8,626 bases of DNA from the NCBI GenBank assembly GCA_963205035.1, contig CAUJII010000041.1, forward strand, positions 1-8,626. Direction: 5' to 3'. This stretch comes from Spirochaetota bacterium (GTDB lineage: Bacteria; Spirochaetota; Leptospiria; Turneriellales; Turneriellaceae). Shown piece by piece: positions 1 through 6,320 of the stretch (position 1 is the first letter of the stretch; each line of letters opens with the position of its first letter). The notes under the pieces are model-generated. The model ran no database searches and was not told the DNA's origin. It worked only from the letters and a program-made list of their open reading frames with translations. Made by a program: the position numbers and the translations under genes.

Positions 1-998
1 CGTTTCAAAATTTTGTCGAGAGTCTCTGTCGCTTTGATCGGGAATTTACCCGCCGCAGTCTCTCCCGAAAGCATCGTCGCATCGACTTCTTCGTACGCCG
101 CGTTAGCAACGTCGGTTACTTCGGCGCGTGTCGGAATGGGGTTTTCAATCATCGACTCTAAGAGGTGCGTTGCGACAATGACTCGCTTGCCTTGCCTTGC
201 ACATTCTTTGACAATGCGGCGTTGCAGAATCGGCAATTCTTCGATGGGAACTTCAATCCCCAAATCGCCGCGCGCAACCATGACGCCGTTTGCGGCTGCG
301 ATAATTTCTTTGTAGTTAGCAGCAGCTTGCGAGTCTTCAATTTTTGCAATGACCTGCGCATGGCCGTTATAGCGGTCAATCATGCGTTTGCATTCTTCGA
401 CATCGGCTGCTGTGCGAACGAACGAGAGGGCTATGAAGTCGACGTCGCTTTTAATTCCAAAGAGAATGTCTTGCACGTCTTTCGCGGTGATGGAGGGGAG
501 GTTGACGCGAATACCTGGCAGATTGATATGCCGCCTCGATTTGACAATCCCACCGTCGACGACCTTGCACTTCAAACCAAAGTCTGTTCTCTCGATCACG
601 TCGAGGTTGATGATTCCGTTATCTAAAGTGATGCGGTCGCCGGGCTTGAGGTCGCGCAGCATCTCGCGGTAGTTCACCGTAATGACGCTCTTGTTCTCTG
701 CATTCTCAGCACCTGAAGTAATTTCGATGACATCGCCGACATTGAGAGTCAAGTTCTCAATCCTGTCGCCTGTGCGAATTTCCGGGCCTTGCGTATCTAA
801 GAGAATTGCAATCGGCATTGCGGCCGTCTTGTTGAAAGTTTTGATACGTTGGATTATTTCCGCATGCCCTTTTTGATCGCCGTGCGACATATTGATACGC
901 GCTATATTCATTCCCGCCGCCGCAAGTGCACGAATTTGTTCGAGTGTGCGCGTTGCAGGGCCAATCGTGCAGATAATTTTTGTTTTACGATAAGCCAT
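1..998 (-). CDS. pyk: Pyruvate kinase, N-terminal 332 codons (cut by left window edge)
   Basis: Catalyses phosphoenolpyruvate + ADP to pyruvate + ATP, the last step of glycolysis, in the cytoplasm. I translated the minus strand from ATG 998-996; it stays open to base 1. Residues 5-14 read KTKIICTIGP, the usual family start. RINMSHGD follows (R34, N36, S38), then LLDTQGPEIRTG (69-78), a B domain up to about residue 170, IAKIE (K219 proton-handling lysine, E221 metal ligand), VARGDLGIE (D245 metal ligand), VATHLLESM, and DATMLSGETAAGKFP near the edge. Catalytic and metal-binding residues are intact. Glu74 sits where the rabbit muscle enzyme has Glu117, which by published family rules predicts K+ dependence. 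Q71 replaces the common lysine of DTKGPE. The rest of the A domain and the regulatory C domain lie outside, so allostery cannot be judged. No clear Shine-Dalgarno precedes the ATG. It is divergent from the phosphatase operon, with no evident functional link. Confidence 0.97.
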   Translation of the reverse strand, partial: MAYRKTKIICTIGPATRTLEQIRALAAAGMNIARINMSHGDQKGHAEIIQRIKTFNKTAAMPIAILLDTQGPEIRTGDRIENLTLNVGDVIEITSGAENAENKSVITVNYREMLRDLKPGDRITLDNGIINLDVIERTDFGLKCKVVDGGIVKSRRHINLPGIRVNLPSITAKDVQDILFGIKSDVDFIALSFVRTAADVEECKRMIDRYNGHAQVIAKIEDSQAAANYKEIIAAANGVMVARGDLGIEVPIEELPILQRRIVKECARQGKRVIVATHLLESMIENPIPTRAEVTDVANAAYEEVDATMLSGETAAGKFPIKATETLDKILK

Positions 999-1102
999 AG
1001 AGTTAATGCGTCAAAATAGGAATGAGTGTTCTCGTAAAGGGTATTCTGCATCCGCCGTATTCGCTTTACTCTCGCGGCGGCCTTTTCTCTCTTACCTTGG
1101 CT
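999..1102. promoter_or_regulatory. Divergent intergenic region, probable site of promoters
   Basis: Pyk (minus) and the five-gene cluster (plus) diverge here, so transcription of both should start in or near this stretch. It reaches 1102 only if the first plus gene starts at the internal ATG 1103; with ATG 1022 only 23 bp would be non-coding. I looked for -35/-10 pairs on both strands. I saw only weak candidates, such as a TTTACG followed by TATTTT on the minus strand with a spacer of about 14 nt, and would not assign a promoter. No riboswitch-like or repeated structure was seen. Confidence 0.3.
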
Positions 1103-2020
1103 ATGGATGAGATTTTCACTACACAGTCGAAGCGTTCGCTTGAAGCGCAAGAACTCAACCGCCGCATCCGGCTTTTGGCGCAATCGGGAAAAACCTATTA
1201 CAAGCAATATCTCTACGACCCTCTCTATGCCGCCGGCTGGGAGAGGAAATCGGGTGAAGCGCGCAAGATGCTCGACCATTTGAGAGGCGAGCTCAAAAAC
1301 CCGGCTTACCGGCATACGCTCGCACCCAACTGCAAACGGATCATCGGCACGGCAATGACTGAAAATTATTCTGTCTTGGGCGACAGTTCTATTTTTTTCC
1401 TCGAGGTAATTCAAATGCTACCGCAAATTGGCGAGCAACCCGAAGGGGGTGAGTATCTATACATCCTACGGGGACCAATGGAGGCGTGGCAGAGCGTACA
1501 CGACGAAAGAAGTGCTTATCTCTTCGATCGCGAGCTCAACAATATGGCGGATGAGCAAATCACCGCCGCGCTCGAGCCTGTGAAGTTGGGAGTCACCGAA
1601 GAGCGAGCGCGCATCACAGAAGAGATACAAAGACTCTATCAACAAATCCTTATCGCTGCGCGAAACGACAATTTTAAGCGCGCCGGGCAGCTCTTGTCGC
1701 GCTATATGATCGAATACAGCGACAGCGACAACTACGCAGAGAAAGACGTGCGTAAAGTTATTTCGGCTTTGCAACTCAGAGATAATTCGTTTGAATCCTC
1801 GCTCAACGGCTTGCTTGCGACCGACCTCTATTACCGCATTTCGCAAGGCATCATGAAAGGCGACTTGAAAGTCGCGGTGCGTATGATCCGCAAGTACGCC
1901 TATATTTTTGAGGGGAATCCAGAAATCCGCTACTATTATGAAATTGACCGCCTCGAACGTATGCTCTATAACGTCATTACCAAGAAAAATCTATGGAAAG
2001 TTTTGAAGAAAAGTAGCTAA
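1022..2020 (+). CDS. Unrecognised all-helical protein, first gene of the partner-switching cluster
   Basis: I do not recognise a family. The maximal frame is 332 residues, with no signal peptide, no convincing membrane segment and very few cysteines. It is rich in charged and aromatic residues and predicted mostly helical. An N-terminal region (about 28-100) holds YYKQYLYDPLYAAGWERKSGEA. The C-terminal part (about 195-330) resembles degenerate helical repeats of TPR type, with LYQQILIAARNDNFKRAGQL and later YYRISQGIMKGDLKVAVRMI. The start is uncertain. ATG 1022 has AGGA directly abutting it and leaves only 23 bp to the divergent pyk start. ATG 1103 (Met28, MDEIFTTQ) leaves 104 bp for promoters but also lacks a good Shine-Dalgarno; I slightly favour it. 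The stop TAA (2018-2020) is fused to the ribosome binding site of the STAS gene, so the two are probably co-transcribed and coupled. A scaffold or partner role in the switch is only inference from position. Confidence 0.85.
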   Translation: MSVLVKGILHPPYSLYSRGGLFSLTLAMDEIFTTQSKRSLEAQELNRRIRLLAQSGKTYYKQYLYDPLYAAGWERKSGEARKMLDHLRGELKNPAYRHTLAPNCKRIIGTAMTENYSVLGDSSIFFLEVIQMLPQIGEQPEGGEYLYILRGPMEAWQSVHDERSAYLFDRELNNMADEQITAALEPVKLGVTEERARITEEIQRLYQQILIAARNDNFKRAGQLLSRYMIEYSDSDNYAEKDVRKVISALQLRDNSFESSLNGLLATDLYYRISQGIMKGDLKVAVRMIRKYAYIFEGNPEIRYYYEIDRLERMLYNVITKKNLWKVLKKSS

Positions 2021-2024
2021 GGAG
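2019..2024 (+). promoter_or_regulatory. Shine-Dalgarno AAGGAG fused to upstream stop codon
   Basis: AAGGAG lies 5 nt before ATG 2030 and begins with the last two bases of the upstream TAA stop. It fixes the STAS gene start and suggests that ribosomes finishing the helical protein re-initiate there. It is the strongest ribosome binding site in the window. Confidence 0.8.
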
Positions 2025-2029
2025 ATTTT

Positions 2030-2377
2030 ATGGCAGAAGCGCAAATACAACTGACAGACAAGGTCAACGGAAAAAAGGCCGTGTTGAAAGTGGCAGGTGA
2101 AATCGATGCAAAGACGGCTCCGCCGTTTCGTGCAAAACTGGATGCACTCTTAGCGCAAGGCGTCGACGGCTTGCTTGTGGATTGCACGGGGCTCACCTAT
2201 ATTTCCTCGGCAGGCATCGGGGCTTTGAACGCGACTCTTAAATCGCTACAAGAAAAAAAAGGTAAACTCGCGCTTTGTTCGCTCAGCAAAGAAGTTCGAG
2301 ACGCGATGGATCTTATGTTTTTTACAAAACGAGTTCCTGTGTATGCAAATGCCGCAGAAGGCGAAAAGAACATTTGA
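2030..2377 (+). CDS. Anti-sigma factor antagonist, STAS domain (RsbV/SpoIIAA-like)
   Basis: A small cytoplasmic switch protein. In the known systems the unphosphorylated form binds the anti-sigma kinase and releases its target; phosphorylation on a serine breaks the complex. The 115 residues form one STAS domain of usual length. KKAVLKVAGEIDAKTAPPF (15-33) matches the opening strands and helix, and LLVDCTGLTYISSAGIGAL (48-66) is the signature loop. Aligning SSAGIG with the DSSGLG of SpoIIAA makes Ser60 the likely phosphoacceptor, with Ser59 just before it. The start at ATG 2030 is fixed by AAGGAG 5 nt upstream. The stop TGA 2375-2377 overlaps the TTG start of the RsbW-like gene, so the antagonist and its kinase are probably made in a fixed ratio. 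Which target is controlled cannot be told from the window. Confidence 0.93.
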   Translation: MAEAQIQLTDKVNGKKAVLKVAGEIDAKTAPPFRAKLDALLAQGVDGLLVDCTGLTYISSAGIGALNATLKSLQEKKGKLALCSLSKEVRDAMDLMFFTKRVPVYANAAEGEKNI

Positions 2378-2841
2378 CGCTCAGTACTGAAATCACTCTA
2401 AAAATTTCGGGCAACCTTGCGGAACTCAAAGGAGTGCGCGAGGGGGTGCGCATGTTTTTAGATTCCACGCGGCACATCGACATGAGCGAAGAGAGTGGCG
2501 GCGGCTTAGATTCTGTGCAGCAAAACCGAATCATCTTAGCTATCGACGAAGCAGTCGCTAACATTATCGAACATGGGTATCCAGACGCTCAAGCGCTTTC
2601 GGCTGCGCAAATATCTCTCACGATGCGCAAAGACGCGCAAAAAGTTGAATTCGAGATTTGCGACAACGGAGTTGCGTTCAATCCGCTCGAGCATAAGAGC
2701 GATACCGAGCTTTATTATGAAGAAGGTTTAGAGGACGGTGTAGGGCTCTTGGCGCTGACTGTGCTCGATTGTGCGTATGAGCGCACGAAAGGCGAAAAGA
2801 ATTTATTGCGCATTAAACGCGATTGGAGTAAAAAAATATGA
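2374..2841 (+). CDS. Anti-sigma factor serine kinase/ATPase (RsbW/SpoIIAB-like, GHKL fold)
   Basis: Predicted to bind ATP, phosphorylate the neighbouring STAS protein and hold a sigma factor or other target. With the TTG start at 2374 it has 155 residues, right for the family. GHKL motifs are visible: N box ILAIDEAVANIIEHGY (54-69, with E59 as probable catalytic base and N63 for Mg2+), G1 box CDNGVAFNP (D97, G99), and a G2-like EDGVGLLAL (G122, G124). These suggest an active kinase. The frame is open further upstream to 2275, but that stretch overlaps the STAS coding sequence in another frame; TTG 2374 gives a TTGA start/stop overlap and a natural N-terminus (TLSTEITLKISG). No strong Shine-Dalgarno precedes it, so translation is probably coupled. 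A glycine-rich polar loop (about 36-51) separates the first helix from the N box. The stop TGA lies in an ATGA overlap with the phosphatase start. Confidence 0.92.
   Translation: MTLSTEITLKISGNLAELKGVREGVRMFLDSTRHIDMSEESGGGLDSVQQNRIILAIDEAVANIIEHGYPDAQALSAAQISLTMRKDAQKVEFEICDNGVAFNPLEHKSDTELYYEEGLEDGVGLLALTVLDCAYERTKGEKNLLRIKRDWSKKI
2825..2828 (+). promoter_or_regulatory. Shine-Dalgarno GGAG followed by an A7 run before the phosphatase start
   Basis: GGAG inside the end of the ATPase gene stands 9 nt before ATG 2838. The spacer is almost all A (A7 at 2830-2836). The start overlaps the ATPase stop as ATGA (2838-2841), the usual sign of coupled translation. Confidence 0.6.
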
Positions 2842-5825
2842 AGAAGCTGTGGTCTAAAATTGTTCCTGTTATTTCGCCGGGCATCCGTCTGAAGCTCACG
2901 GTATTTACCCTATTTTTTGTGAGTATCCTCATACTTGCAAGTTTTACTTTTAACTACTTCACGCAAAAGCAAGCTCTCTCTCGCGCAGTGAGCGAGCAGG
3001 TGAAAGCCCCCGAGCAGCTTGTCAGTAGCCACGTGGGGGATCTACACCGTTTCACCGAAGCATTGATTCAATTAGAAACTTTTCGCGTGCGGCTCGCGCG
3101 CAAGACGAAAGAGGCGCAAAAATTACGGAAGAGCGGGTATGTGAAAAGTAAATCCGTCGGCAATTTTTTTACAAGCCTTGCTAACACACTCGGCGCACGT
3201 ATTAAGTATTCATACCAACGGCGTCTTTACGATACGTATTACAGCACATACCTCACGGATAAAAATTTGAAAGACTTTGAACGGCAAGTCAAGGCAGCGT
3301 TTGATGTCATGTTGCCTGCAGCACTTTCTCAGCGGACTTTCGACGCTTTGAAGTCCCGAGCCGCGAGAGCTGCGCGTTCGCAAGAACGTTGGGGGGATGC
3401 GCTCGCAGCAGAGACAGACAAAGAGGTGAATACGAAGCGGCTTCAAGCTCTGCAAGATAGAGCGGATAGAGACCGTGCGCAACTGACAAGCTCCATTGCG
3501 CGTATTCTCGATCCACTGCTTCAAGCGAAGCTCGATAGCATGCAATTCTCCAGGCAAACGATTCGCCTCTTGTCGTATGGCGATATTGAATCGCGTTTCG
3601 TGCGGAATGAAAAAGATAGCGACGGTAAATTCCAGGCCGTTTGCAAAGACGCGGTGCTTCCTAAAGAGGCACTCTTAGACACTGCGGCTGCCGGGACGGC
3701 GGCGACAACGGCAGGTTGGGCCCTCTTGCGCAACAAGGTATTCAACCAATTTACGAAAGATGTTTTTTGTAACACAAAGAAGTATTTTTCTGCGAAAGGC
3801 ATTTCCTCGAATGAATCGGGAAAGGACATCCGGTTAGAAAAAACTCTTTATGGCGTCGATTTTGCGATTGTGCCGAAGCAACCTGCTGTGGTGGAACGCA
3901 CCGAGAGAATTCTGCGTGCCGTTCAAGAAGAGTCGCCTCTTCTTGAGGCGTTTCAGACCGTCGACAATAAATATGCGGCCGAGCTTAAGACCTTGGGAGC
4001 AAAAAGCGAAGAGCGGCTTCAAGTCCTGCGCGAAAAGGGAACTCCGCCATATAAAGATAAAGAATATATGGCGAGCGTGAAAGAATACAAAGCCAAAGCA
4101 GGCGAGCGCGATAAAGCGTTAGCTAATGCGTTGGAATTCTCCAAGCGAGAGAAAGTTCATTTTGCGGCTTTGCAGAAGCGAATTAAGGACCAGGAAAAAG
4201 ATTACAAAGAGAGTTTGAAGCGGTTGAAAGAAAGCGAAGCTCTGCTCAAAACTGTGAAATCAGGCAAGGCACCCAAGGATGCGCCTTCAGAAGACGAATT
4301 AGAAAACCGCATCGAAAGCGAGAAACAGTTGGGCGAGCGTGTCCAAGGAGAAATTGCGCAACTCAAGACTTATAGTACATCGTACGACAGCGCACCCGGT
4401 TCAAGCGCCGATGAAGAAAAGGCATCGCAAGAGCTGCTCTTGGCCGAGGCGTTGCTTCACTTGCGCGATACGGCTCTCTATAACCACATCCGGTTGGCGT
4501 TAAACTCAGAGCAGCAGCTCTTGATTCGCGAGCGGCGCGAAAGTTCCGTACGCAATGCAATCCTTCAGAACCAAGCGGCCATCCGTGAATTTATTTATAG
4601 TGCGCGCTCTGAAACGGAGGTTCCTCTCTTAAGAAATCGCGTATCGCCGATTGCAGGCGGTGTGCTCGCCGTGACGCGCAGCGAAGCCGAGGTGCGCATG
4701 CACGAATGGGACGGCACACCGATTTTAGGCGAGAATGGCCTCTTAAATACTCTGCGGACGGAAAATATTGCAGGGTATAATATGATTGTCGTCGATAAGA
4801 CACGCGGTCTCGAAGAGATTGATACGTCGACAAAGCGACTCTTAATCTTTTCTTCTGCGATTGCCTTTGTGGCGATTCTTGCTGCGTGGTTTTTCTCCGG
4901 CTTTGCAGTGCGTAGGTTGCAATCTTTAAGCGCAACTTCTGCTCGCGTTAAAGAAGGCAATCTTGAAGTCGAGTTCGACGGTCATGGCTACGATGAAATG
5001 GCGACTTTAGGACAGAGTTTGAATGGAATGGTGACGGGGCTTAAAGAACGCGAGGAGCTTCGAGGCGAACTCATGGCGGCAGAAGAAATTCAGAAGCGGC
5101 TTTTGCCCGCCGACGTACCTGCAAACCTCAAAGGCCGCGCGGACATCGCGGGCTTTTACAAAGCGATGGTAGGTATCGGAGGCGATTATTTCGACTATTT
5201 GCAATTAGGGCCGGACTATGTTGCGATCGCGATGGGAGACGTTTCGAGCCATGGCGTGGGGCCCGCTCTTGTGATGGCGATTACGCGTTCGCAACTCCAC
5301 GCGCATCTTCGAGAAAAAGAAATTTCTCTCAAGAATATTTTGCTGAAGCTCAACGAACAGTTATACCTCGAAACTCCTTCGCACATGTTTGTGACTTTTT
5401 TCTTGGGGCTTTACAACCTCAAGACGGGGGATTTGCAGTATATTTCGGCAGGACACTCTGAGCCGCTTTATTTCAGCGCGAAGACCGGCAAGACAAAATA
5501 TCTCGAAGCAGGCGGAATGCCTTTAGGCATGGACGACAATGATTTTTTCAGCACGACTTTAGAGATGCACAAGGTGAATCTTTCGCATGGAGATATTTTC
5601 TTGCAGTACACAGACGGCCTTTCAGAAGCGATGAATCCGGCGCGCGAACAATTCGGCCTCGAACGCATAGAAACGGTTCTTTTGTCCTCGGCAAAAGAAG
5701 CGGCCGAGCCGATACTCAAAAGACTCGCACACGCAGTCGAGGGCTTTGCCGAAACAAAGCTCGACCAACCGGGCCCCAGTTCTCTTTCTGACGACATTGC
5801 CCTGGTGTGCTTGAAGCGGGTGTGA
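2838..5825 (+). CDS. Membrane-anchored PP2C-type serine phosphatase with large sensor domain and HAMP (RsbU/SpoIIE-like)
   Basis: Predicted to dephosphorylate the STAS protein in response to an extracytoplasmic signal. The 995 residues are in order: short basic N-terminus; TM1 about 20-38; an extracytoplasmic region about 42-666; TM2 about 668-690; HAMP about 690-745 (ending near DEMATLGQSLNGM); a helical linker with AAEEIQKRLLP; and a PPM/SpoIIE-type domain about 755-995. All expected metal aspartates are present: GGDYFDY (D783), MGDVSSHG (D801), YTDGLSEA (D926) and SDDIALVC (D985/D986). The phosphatase therefore looks active. The outer region shows no domain I can name; it is mostly helical, with strong coiled-coil character at about 375-515 and exactly two cysteines (C269, C311). 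HAMP lacks its usual early proline (VRRLQSL). It is much longer than soluble RsbU, mainly because of the sensor part. It overlaps the kinase gene by 4 nt (ATGA) and is followed 12 nt later by a small TPR-like gene. Confidence 0.95.
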   Translation: MKKLWSKIVPVISPGIRLKLTVFTLFFVSILILASFTFNYFTQKQALSRAVSEQVKAPEQLVSSHVGDLHRFTEALIQLETFRVRLARKTKEAQKLRKSGYVKSKSVGNFFTSLANTLGARIKYSYQRRLYDTYYSTYLTDKNLKDFERQVKAAFDVMLPAALSQRTFDALKSRAARAARSQERWGDALAAETDKEVNTKRLQALQDRADRDRAQLTSSIARILDPLLQAKLDSMQFSRQTIRLLSYGDIESRFVRNEKDSDGKFQAVCKDAVLPKEALLDTAAAGTAATTAGWALLRNKVFNQFTKDVFCNTKKYFSAKGISSNESGKDIRLEKTLYGVDFAIVPKQPAVVERTERILRAVQEESPLLEAFQTVDNKYAAELKTLGAKSEERLQVLREKGTPPYKDKEYMASVKEYKAKAGERDKALANALEFSKREKVHFAALQKRIKDQEKDYKESLKRLKESEALLKTVKSGKAPKDAPSEDELENRIESEKQLGERVQGEIAQLKTYSTSYDSAPGSSADEEKASQELLLAEALLHLRDTALYNHIRLALNSEQQLLIRERRESSVRNAILQNQAAIREFIYSARSETEVPLLRNRVSPIAGGVLAVTRSEAEVRMHEWDGTPILGENGLLNTLRTENIAGYNMIVVDKTRGLEEIDTSTKRLLIFSSAIAFVAILAAWFFSGFAVRRLQSLSATSARVKEGNLEVEFDGHGYDEMATLGQSLNGMVTGLKEREELRGELMAAEEIQKRLLPADVPANLKGRADIAGFYKAMVGIGGDYFDYLQLGPDYVAIAMGDVSSHGVGPALVMAITRSQLHAHLREKEISLKNILLKLNEQLYLETPSHMFVTFFLGLYNLKTGDLQYISAGHSEPLYFSAKTGKTKYLEAGGMPLGMDDNDFFSTTLEMHKVNLSHGDIFLQYTDGLSEAMNPAREQFGLERIETVLLSSAKEAAEPILKRLAHAVEGFAETKLDQPGPSSLSDDIALVCLKRV

Positions 5826-5837
5826 TGGCCCTTTTTC

Positions 5838-6281
5838 ATGGCACTAACCGAAGAACAAAAAACTCAACTTCTCCGCAAGGGAAATCAGCTCTTTAACGAA
5901 GGGCGTTTCTTCGAGGCGGGAAAAATCTTCACGACGATTGGCTACAAAGACGGTCTCATCCGTTTGGGGGATTACTTTTTTTTCGACAAGGAAATGCCGC
6001 TCGTGGCGTATGGCTTCTACCGCAACGCAGGGCATGCTAAAATGCTCGATAGAATCGGCGATAGCTTTGTTTTTGCTTTAGAGTGCCTCTTGGGTAAGGA
6101 ACCCCACTTGCCAAAACCTGCTACAGGCGCGCGAAAGGCTCCAAACTCTTTACCCGAAGAAAGTCTAAAAATCCGTAGCGCGAATCCATACGACACAGCG
6201 CGCCCGCTTGTGCCGCAGAAGGTCGAATCGAAAGAAAACAAGATCGAGCGTGCGATGGCGATGCTCAAGAAACATAGTTAG
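5838..6281 (+). CDS. Small TPR-like protein of unknown function, last gene of the cluster
   Basis: 147 residues, soluble, no signal peptide. Residues 1-90 are helical. LLRKGNQLFNEGRFFEAGKIF (about 11-31) fits one tetratricopeptide-like helix pair, and IGYKDGLIRLGDYFFFDKEM with AYGFYRNAGHAKMLDRIGD continues in the same style. From about residue 90 the chain becomes proline-rich, polar and probably disordered, ending in a short charged helix (ENKIERAMAMLKKHS). A TPR-like fold suggests protein binding, perhaps to a member of the upstream switch; that is inference from position only. The start ATG 5838 is 12 nt after the phosphatase stop and has only a weak GATGG-like site upstream, so read-through coupling is likely. 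The frame contains a run of eight T (5976-5983) encoding three phenylalanines. The stop TAG (6279-6281) lies inside the left arm of the convergent inverted repeat. Confidence 0.85.
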   Translation: MALTEEQKTQLLRKGNQLFNEGRFFEAGKIFTTIGYKDGLIRLGDYFFFDKEMPLVAYGFYRNAGHAKMLDRIGDSFVFALECLLGKEPHLPKPATGARKAPNSLPEESLKIRSANPYDTARPLVPQKVESKENKIERAMAMLKKHS

Positions 6282-6319
6282 TCGCAGCGCTTTGGCGGCG
6301 CATTTTTCGGACTAACTAT
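6274..6319. terminator. Perfect 10-bp inverted repeat between convergent genes, probable bidirectional terminator
   Basis: ATAGTTAGTC (6274-6283) and GACTAACTAT (6310-6319) are exact reverse complements with 26 nt between them. Within the loop GCGC (6287-6290) can pair with GCGC (6298-6301), directly followed by ATTTTT (6302-6307), which resembles a weak intrinsic terminator for the plus strand. The repeat spans the end of the plus-strand cluster and stops 1 nt before the stop codon of the RND gene, so it could end transcription from both sides. The outer arms are A+T-rich and lack a following U run, so termination is inferred, not certain. Confidence 0.55.
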
Positions 6320-6320
6320 T

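Noticed and set aside
13..672. Plus-strand open frames opposite pyruvate kinase
   Set aside because: The minus strand encodes an unmistakable pyruvate kinase throughout; these are shadows.
908..1414. 168-codon minus-strand open frame covering the pyk start and the first plus gene
   Set aside because: It overlaps two better-supported reading frames, its sequence resembles no family, and its composition is that of an antisense shadow.
2275..2373. N-terminal extension of the kinase frame upstream of TTG 2374
   Set aside because: It lies wholly within the STAS coding sequence and translates to low-quality Arg/Ser/Cys-rich residues; the conserved kinase part begins after TTG 2374.
2359..2800. 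13-nt repeat AAGGCGAAAAGAA near the ends of the STAS and kinase genes
   Set aside because: Both copies are in coding sequence and encode a common Gly-Glu-Lys-Asn run; probably chance or codon bias, with no further flanking similarity.
4591..4960. Two overlapping minus-strand frames inside the phosphatase gene
   Set aside because: Arg/Ser-rich translations in an antisense position, no ribosome site, while the plus strand codes for the sensor end and TM2.
5976..5983. Run of eight T in the TPR-like gene as a phase-variable or frameshift site
   Set aside because: It encodes three phenylalanines in a continuous frame; a shift would end soon after with no useful product, and nothing else suggests switching.
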